Origin: Thiomargarita sp.
Lineage (GTDB): Bacteria; Pseudomonadota; Gammaproteobacteria; Beggiatoales; Beggiatoaceae
Reading direction: 5' to 3'
NCBI GenBank assembly: GCA_023144675.1
Contig: JAGLFE010000206.1
Location: 1 to 12,771 of the forward strand
DNA length: 12,771 nt
Part shown: in pieces, positions 8,935 to 12,771 of the stretch
Layout of the letters: each line of letters starts with the position of its first letter
Position numbering within the stretch: the stretch's first letter is position 1
Translations under genes and position numbers: made by a program
Notes under the pieces: generated by a model
What the model was told of the DNA's origin: nothing
Databases searched by the model: none
What the model saw: only the letters and a program-made list of their open reading frames with translations

Positions 8935-9516
8935 TTAAATAAAATGGTTATATTTTAATAAAAATACTACTAAAACTATTATTTGCATAATAACAATAAT
9001 CCAATATGCTAGTTGAAATGAAGTTTTAATAGTTTTATGGTGAAAAAACTTTTGAGCGACAAATCCTACAGGAGAACCACCGATTAATGCCAAACCATGC
9101 AAAACTAATTCAGGAACTCTTAAAAAAGATGTGCCAGCAATCATTTTATCGTAGCCATAAAATAGAAACGTAGATAAGTTGACCGCAATCATATAAGAAA
9201 AAATTAGATTCCAAGTTTGCAACTCAGATTCAAACAAATAAAAAAAACTAGCATAAGCAATACCAGCCGTAATTAACAATGCTATCATTCCGTATAATAC
9301 ATAAGGAGAAGTTTGTTCTCTTCCTAAAACTACGTCAACTGCACTAAGTCCTTTATTAGTCCTTTTAGTATTGAAACTAACATTTTGTCCCACTAATAAT
9401 TTCTTTTGATCTTTTACATTTTGGATGTGGACAAAAATATCTTCAGAAAAAGCATCTGAACGAATAAAGCCAAATCCACGTCTTTCGTCATATTTAACAA
9501 TAATACCTTGATCCAT
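8935..9516 (-). CDS. Cold-shock domain / DUF1294 fusion membrane protein
   Basis: 193 residues. Residues 1-65 are a cold-shock (OB-fold) domain with RNP1 RGFGFI at 13-18 and RNP2 DIFVHI at 26-31, the aromatic residues that stack on single-stranded RNA or DNA. Residues 72-190 are DUF1294, with about four membrane helices (72-95, 103-121, 135-153, 169-188) and its conserved pieces: FYGYDKMIA (119-127), RVPE (133-136), GGSPVG (146-151) and HKTIKTSF (160-167). The fusion is a known architecture, and the name in use simply describes its domains. It would place a nucleic-acid-binding domain on the cytoplasmic face of the membrane; what it does there is unknown. ATG 9516 is supported by full-length CSD homology and an AAGGA 12 nt upstream. 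The gene is convergent with glnD and bracketed by inverted copies of one repeat element. Confidence 0.92.
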   Translation of the reverse strand: MDQGIIVKYDERRGFGFIRSDAFSEDIFVHIQNVKDQKKLLVGQNVSFNTKRTNKGLSAVDVVLGREQTSPYVLYGMIALLITAGIAYASFFYLFESELQTWNLIFSYMIAVNLSTFLFYGYDKMIAGTSFLRVPELVLHGLALIGGSPVGFVAQKFFHHKTIKTSFQLAYWIIVIMQIIVLVVFLLKYNHFI

Positions 9517-9528
9517 GTTATTGATAAA

Positions 9529-9533
9529 TCCTT
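9529..9533 (-). promoter_or_regulatory. Ribosome binding site of the CSD/DUF1294 gene
   Basis: On the minus strand AAAAAGGA precedes the ATG at 9516, with 12 nt between AAGGA and the start codon. The spacing is long but usable. It is one of only two clear Shine-Dalgarno sequences in the window, and it supports this start. Confidence 0.55.
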
Positions 9534-9674
9534 TTTATTTTGTATTTATTTCTGAATGAGTTATTTAATTAACTTAAAATTTAATATAAAAAATAATATT
9601 TTCTAAATATAGATTATTTATCATTTTTTCTCATTAAAACGGTTACTTTTAAGTCCAATCATATTTATTTTTGG

Positions 9675-9742
9675 TAGTCCTAAAATAGGTAGTGGTAAAC
9701 CTGTCAAGTTTTTTGAGACCATCACTACTTTATTTAGAACCC
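9675..9742 (+). repeat. 68-bp terminal-inverted-repeat element, copy 2
   Basis: The left end 9675-9699 matches the minus-strand left end of the 8828-8926 element at 21 of 25 positions, both ending GTAGTGGTAAA. The right end 9719-9742 matches its right end at 19 of 24, sharing ATCACTACTTT. The two ends of this copy are inverted repeats of each other (15 of 21 between 9676-9696 and 9721-9741). The core 9700-9718 (CTGTCAAGTTTTTTGAGA region) is only about 19 bp and unrelated to the 50-bp core of copy 1. This copy is in plus orientation, opposite to copy 1, upstream of the DUF1294 gene. Confidence 0.65.
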
Positions 9743-9931
9743 CTTATTTTTATATTAAACTTGGGTTAATTCTATTACTAAATTATTTAGAAATATTTAT
9801 GAGACAATTTTCTACATTTGCATAAACTTAATATTAAAGATAGAAAAATATTCCATAATATCGTCTTTCTAAAAAATACTATTATTTCTAATACCCGTTA
9901 GTACTTAAAACCTCACTAACTTTTGAAAAAA

Positions 9932-11686
9932 TTACTTTTCATCAACTAAATTATAAGATAATTTTATTGCATATTCACTACAAATATTTTTAATTGCTTG
10001 TAAATCCTCTTTAGTTAAGACTTCACGTTTTTGTCTTATATTAGATACTTTAATTTTATTAAAATTAGCTAAATGAGGAGCATGAGGAATTTGCTTAATT
10101 ATACTTTTTAATACTTTAACAGGTTGAGTTACTAAATTTTCATAATGAATTAGAATAAGTTGTTTTTTATAATTCAATATAATTTCTGCTAAATATCGCC
10201 ATAATAAAGCTCGTTTTAAAGCTTCATTAGTTGTTGTAGCGATTTCTTGTAGCCGTTGCCGTTGCCAAGATGCTAACAATGAATCATGTGGATGCCCAAT
10301 TGGAAATTCCAATACTTTTGCTTGATTAAGATGAGGAAAGCTAGTTTTCCAAGAAGCAATGGTATCAAAAGGATGCCGAATGCAAGCAATAATTTTGGCA
10401 TCAGGTAAAACCTGTCCTAATTGCGACAACCTAGATAAATAAGTTAAGGTATTTTTAGTACCCAATAAAAAATCAGGACGACTAATTGTAGGATAATAAT
10501 TTGTTCTTGTATCTACAACAGCCGTGTCTTCAATAATTTGTCCTTGATGAATTTTATTTTCAACTGCAATGCCGTCAAGAATATCTTTACGTAAATTCTG
10601 ATAAAAAATAGCTATTTGCCATGGCATTAATTCATTAGCTAAAGATTCAAATATAGCACTTGGTTCATTAATAATAACATAGTTAGGAATGCTATGCAAT
10701 AATCGACACAAATAACTAGTTCCGCTACGTGGTAAGCCAGTAATAATAATATTTGCGCTTTGATTTGGTAAATTTTTTGGGTGTTTTAAAATTGAAAAGC
10801 GATTAAAAATAGACGATTTTTGTTTAAATTTATAAGGTTTTAACAAAGTTGCCCATTTGTCTGAACTATTTATTAATTCTACCAATTGTGGATATTTTTT
10901 AGTTAGTTTAATTACTAATTTATTTAATATTGGTTCACGCCGAATAACGTTTGCCCAATGGTAATGACATAAAAAAGGCAAATTTTCAGATTTGGTTGGT
11001 AATGGTTTTATATGAGCTGGATAATTAAAACGTTCATCTAAACATTGATAATCTAAATTTAAGCGTTTTAATGTAACAGGTAAAGCAATTTGATCAAGCC
11101 AAGGTCGTTTATTTTTGATTGATTCAGTTGCATCAATTTTTTGACAAGTTTCTTCCCAAATTTTGCCAAAATTTAATCCATTCGGCACAGCAATAACTCC
11201 AGCATTAAAATAGGGCAACATTAATTCGCCCGAGGTGCTAGATAATACATGTGCTTTTGGTAAAGGTAGTTGGAATAAATTATAAATTGTTTGCCATTGA
11301 TTTGAATCTTTAGAAAAGGTATTTAAATCGGCTGGTTTAGCGTAAACAGAAAATTTAAATTTAGGAGAAAATGAACGTAAACACAAGATATCGCTATCTA
11401 AAAAAATAATAATTGCGGCTGGAGTATCTATACTTAAACAAGATATTTTATTTCCAATTGGATAATTGTCATCAATACGATTAGTAATTTTTTCAATCCT
11501 AATATCTAAAAATTTAATTAATTCATAAGTTTTTTTAGAAATTTGTCCCCAGCGACTACTTGGCTCGGGAATAGCAACAACTAATTCGTATTCACAAGAT
11601 AAATATTGCTTTAAAGAAGTTGCCAAAAGCATAGATTTTATCTCTAATTCACCTAGTTGGCAAACAAATACAAAACAATATTTCAT
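9932..11686 (-). CDS. Bifunctional GT-A-type glycosyltransferase / PAPS-dependent sulfotransferase fusion
   Basis: 584 residues. The N-terminal part (about 1-285) looks like a nucleotide-diphospho-sugar transferase: a leading beta strand, then FLDSDILCLRSF with a metal-binding D97-S-D99 motif, NAGVIAVP (161-168), a DQ pair (198-199) and HYHWAN (241-246). The C-terminal part (about 311-584) is a sulfotransferase: the 5'-phosphosulfate loop GLPRSGTSYL (317-326) and the 3'-phosphate site RHPFDTIASWK (437-447) of PAPS-using enzymes. Inference: the protein adds a sugar and a sulfate to the same glycan or to a surface or secreted molecule; the acceptors are unknown. No signal peptide or membrane helix is seen, so it is probably cytoplasmic. 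No polysaccharide, PAPS-synthesis or export gene adjoins it. ATG 11686 opens directly on the first strand, with a weak AGAAG 8 nt upstream. The domain calls are strong at the sulfotransferase end and moderate at the glycosyltransferase end. Confidence 0.85.
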   Translation of the reverse strand: MKYCFVFVCQLGELEIKSMLLATSLKQYLSCEYELVVAIPEPSSRWGQISKKTYELIKFLDIRIEKITNRIDDNYPIGNKISCLSIDTPAAIIIFLDSDILCLRSFSPKFKFSVYAKPADLNTFSKDSNQWQTIYNLFQLPLPKAHVLSSTSGELMLPYFNAGVIAVPNGLNFGKIWEETCQKIDATESIKNKRPWLDQIALPVTLKRLNLDYQCLDERFNYPAHIKPLPTKSENLPFLCHYHWANVIRREPILNKLVIKLTKKYPQLVELINSSDKWATLLKPYKFKQKSSIFNRFSILKHPKNLPNQSANIIITGLPRSGTSYLCRLLHSIPNYVIINEPSAIFESLANELMPWQIAIFYQNLRKDILDGIAVENKIHQGQIIEDTAVVDTRTNYYPTISRPDFLLGTKNTLTYLSRLSQLGQVLPDAKIIACIRHPFDTIASWKTSFPHLNQAKVLEFPIGHPHDSLLASWQRQRLQEIATTTNEALKRALLWRYLAEIILNYKKQLILIHYENLVTQPVKVLKSIIKQIPHAPHLANFNKIKVSNIRQKREVLTKEDLQAIKNICSEYAIKLSYNLVDEK

Positions 11687-11827
11687 AATATTATCTTCTA
11701 AATAATGAACAAATAAATTTAAACTTTTATTGTATTTTATATTGATTATATTTATAAATTTAAAATAATATATAATAATTTCAAAAAAAACTTATAAAAT
11801 TATGTACCATTATTTAGCTATTTAATT

Positions 11828-11850
11828 ACTTTAATAAATTATGTTAAAGT
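11828..11850. repeat. 7-bp perfect stem-loop
   Basis: ACTTTAA (11828-11834) and TTAAAGT (11844-11850) are perfect inverted repeats around a 9-nt loop, followed by a T-rich run on the plus strand. No gene ends here, so it is not an obvious terminator. In sequence this AT-rich it may be chance. Confidence 0.3.
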
Positions 11851-12079
11851 TTATTTTTATTAACTTATATAAAAATTAATTTTAAGCTAAAATATATAAT
11901 TTTACCACTTGAAATAAAATATTAGCATTATATTATCGTTTTTATCTTATATATTTAGTCAATTTTATCTAATTGATATTCAATTTTTTTCATACCTAAA
12001 TAGTTATTACTCACTATAAAGTTTTTATTTCTTGACTTATAAGTTTTTTATTTAGAAAGTAATTTATTTTTAATCAATT

Positions 12080-12113
12080 ATCAAGTTCTTGATGACATTT
12101 AACCGTGTTAAAT
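12080..12113. promoter_or_regulatory. Two adjacent perfect palindromes, possible operator
   Basis: ATCAAG-TT-CTTGAT (12080-12093) is followed after 3 bp by ATTTAAC-CGT-GTTAAAT (12097-12113). Both are perfect dyads of regulator-binding size, about 225-260 bp upstream of glgC. The half-site TATCAAGTT recurs inverted at 12190-12198. That would fit a dimeric regulator acting on the divergent promoters or a DNA-bending site, but no known operator consensus is recognised. Confidence 0.3.
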
Positions 12114-12269
12114 AGATAACTAGCTGATTTTTAAGGAAATTAATTTTTAGAAAAAATAATATTGTGTTAAAATTCAATAGTTTATAAAAAACTTGATAGT
12201 CGAGTATTATCTAACAAAAATAATTTCTAAATTCTATTATTAACAATAATAACTGTTTTTATAGTAACA

Positions 12270-12296
12270 TTGCTATGAATTTATTTAGAATTTAAT
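12270..12296 (+). promoter_or_regulatory. Weak candidate sigma70-type promoter for glgC
   Basis: TTGCTA (12270-12275) and TTTAAT (12291-12296) are spaced by 15 bp, about 40 bp before the glgC start. The -10 box matches five of six consensus positions and the -35 four of six, but the spacing is short and such matches are common in this AT-rich spacer. Confidence 0.2.
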
Positions 12297-12323
12297 AATT
12301 ATAAATTGCATGAACAGCTAAAA

Positions 12324-12328
12324 AAGGA
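12324..12328 (+). promoter_or_regulatory. Ribosome binding site of glgC
   Basis: An AAGGA core in an A-rich run lies 9 nt before ATG 12338. This is the best Shine-Dalgarno sequence in the window, and it fixes the glgC start. Confidence 0.75.
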
Positions 12329-12337
12329 AACATAAAA

Positions 12338-12771
12338 ATGAATAATGAACATACTCATCGTTTCGTTAGCCGATTAACTCGAGATACTTTAGCTTTAGTA
12401 TTAGCGGGCGGACGTGGTTCACGTTTAAATGATTTAACTGATTGGCGTGCTAAACCAGCCGTTCCATTTGGTGGAAAATTTCGGATTATCGATTTTCCAT
12501 TATCCAATTGTATTAACTCTGATATTCGTAAAATTTCAGTTGTTACCCAATACCGTTCACATTCATTAATTCGACACATTCAAAATGGTTGGAGTTTTCT
12601 ACGCCGTGAATTTGGTGAATTTGTTGAATTAATGCCCGCTGCGCAACAGAGTGCAAATGAATCATGGTATGAAGGAACAGCCGATGCCGTTTGTCAAAAT
12701 TTAAATATCATTCGTAGCCATAACCCGAAATATATTCTAGTTTTGGCTGGCGATCATATTTATAAAATGGA
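12338..12771 (+). CDS. glgC: Glucose-1-phosphate adenylyltransferase (ADP-glucose pyrophosphorylase), 3'-truncated by the window
   Basis: The first 144 codons of a protein usually around 420-430 residues; the frame is open to the window edge. GlgC makes ADP-glucose from ATP and glucose-1-phosphate, the first committed and allosterically controlled step of bacterial glycogen synthesis. Visible signatures are the nucleotide-binding loop LAGGRGSRL (22-30), RAKPAVPFGGKFRIIDF (37-53) with Lys39 at the position that binds fructose-1,6-bisphosphate in E. coli, WYEGTADAV (110-118) whose Tyr111 aligns with the ATP-site Tyr114 of E. coli, and LAGDHIYK (136-143) with the catalytic Asp139. The start has a good Shine-Dalgarno sequence and the expected N-terminal length. 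The conserved allosteric Lys suggests activation by glycolytic intermediates, but the C-terminal half of the regulatory site is not in view. Whether other glg genes follow cannot be seen. Confidence 0.96.
   Translation, partial: MNNEHTHRFVSRLTRDTLALVLAGGRGSRLNDLTDWRAKPAVPFGGKFRIIDFPLSNCINSDIRKISVVTQYRSHSLIRHIQNGWSFLRREFGEFVELMPAAQQSANESWYEGTADAVCQNLNIIRSHNPKYILVLAGDHIYKM

Larger units (their letters stand above)
9517..9931. other. 415-bp non-coding spacer upstream of the CSD/DUF1294 gene
   Basis: This spacer lies between two minus-strand genes: the 5' side of the CSD/DUF1294 gene and the 3' side of the glycosyltransferase-sulfotransferase gene. It is AT-rich with stops in all frames; the longest ATG-started frames noticed are under 20 codons. 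It holds the 9675-9742 repeat element and a weak 6-bp stem (GTTAGT at 9897-9902, ACTAAC at 9915-9920) just past the fusion gene's stop. I see no convincing U-tract terminator and no promoter strong enough to call. Confidence 0.6.
11687..12337. other. 651-bp AT-rich divergent intergenic region
   Basis: This non-coding stretch lies between the divergently transcribed fusion gene (-) and glgC (+). It is richer in A+T than the rest of the window, dense in stop codons, and the ATG frames noticed are under 10 codons. It must hold the promoters for both genes, but -10-like boxes occur everywhere by chance, so most cannot be called. The structure I can see is a stem-loop at 11828-11850, two adjacent perfect palindromes at 12080-12113, and a 9-bp inverted match between 12079-12087 (TATCAAGTT) and 12190-12198 (AACTTGATA). 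No RNA gene was recognised. Confidence 0.7.

Noticed and set aside
9897..9920. Possible terminator after the fusion gene
   Set aside because: The stem is only 6 bp with a 12-nt loop and no U tract on the minus strand.
11745..11784. Promoter for the fusion gene on the minus strand (TTGAAA at 11779-11784, a TATAAT at 11745-11750)
   Set aside because: The two boxes do not have workable spacing with each other, and such matches are expected by chance in this AT content.
12032..12056. TTGACT as a -35 box in the spacer
   Set aside because: There is no acceptable -10 box at 16-18 bp.
12355..12579. 74-codon minus-strand frame inside glgC
   Set aside because: It is a shadow of the highly conserved glgC N-terminus.

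Overview
The window is low-GC (about one third G+C by eye) and bacterial. The proteins are of gammaproteobacterial type: a GlnD with the full four-domain layout, a PrlC/oligopeptidase A, a cold-shock plus DUF1294 fusion, and a GlgC whose N-terminus aligns closely with E. coli GlgC (Lys39 at the fructose-1,6-bisphosphate site, the Tyr of the WYxGTADA motif, the GDHIYK motif). Low G+C, a very large multi-receiver sensor kinase and intergenic spacers full of palindromic repeats suggest a sulfur-oxidising Thiotrichales/Beggiatoaceae-like lineage. That placement is inference, not something the sequence proves.

Layout. 152-3919 (+) encodes a 1255-residue membrane hybrid histidine kinase with three receiver domains. 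After 33 bp comes prlC (3953-5986, +), a zinc oligopeptidase. A 127-bp inverted-repeat element, starting on the last base of the prlC stop codon, separates it from glnD (about 6147-8798, +), the uridylyltransferase/uridylyl-removing nitrogen sensor. glnD converges on a small cold-shock/DUF1294 membrane protein gene (8935-9516, -). That gene is bracketed by two related inverted-repeat elements in opposite orientation (8828-8926 and 9675-9742). They share both ends but differ in their cores. Next is a 584-residue fusion of a GT-A-like glycosyltransferase and a PAPS-dependent sulfotransferase (9932-11686, -). A 651-bp, extremely AT-rich divergent spacer with several short perfect palindromes separates it from glgC (12338 to the window edge, +), which is cut off after 144 codons.

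Functionally, most genes are housekeeping or signalling: phosphorelay input, peptide turnover, nitrogen-status signalling to PII, and the first committed step of glycogen synthesis. They do not form one pathway. The only plausible co-transcribed pair is kinase-prlC, judged by spacing alone. The less ordinary content is the glycosyltransferase-sulfotransferase fusion, which could both glycosylate and sulfate a surface or secreted glycan, and the two families of small palindromic (MITE-like) intergenic elements. I saw no phage, CRISPR, toxin-antitoxin, defence locus, rRNA or tRNA here.
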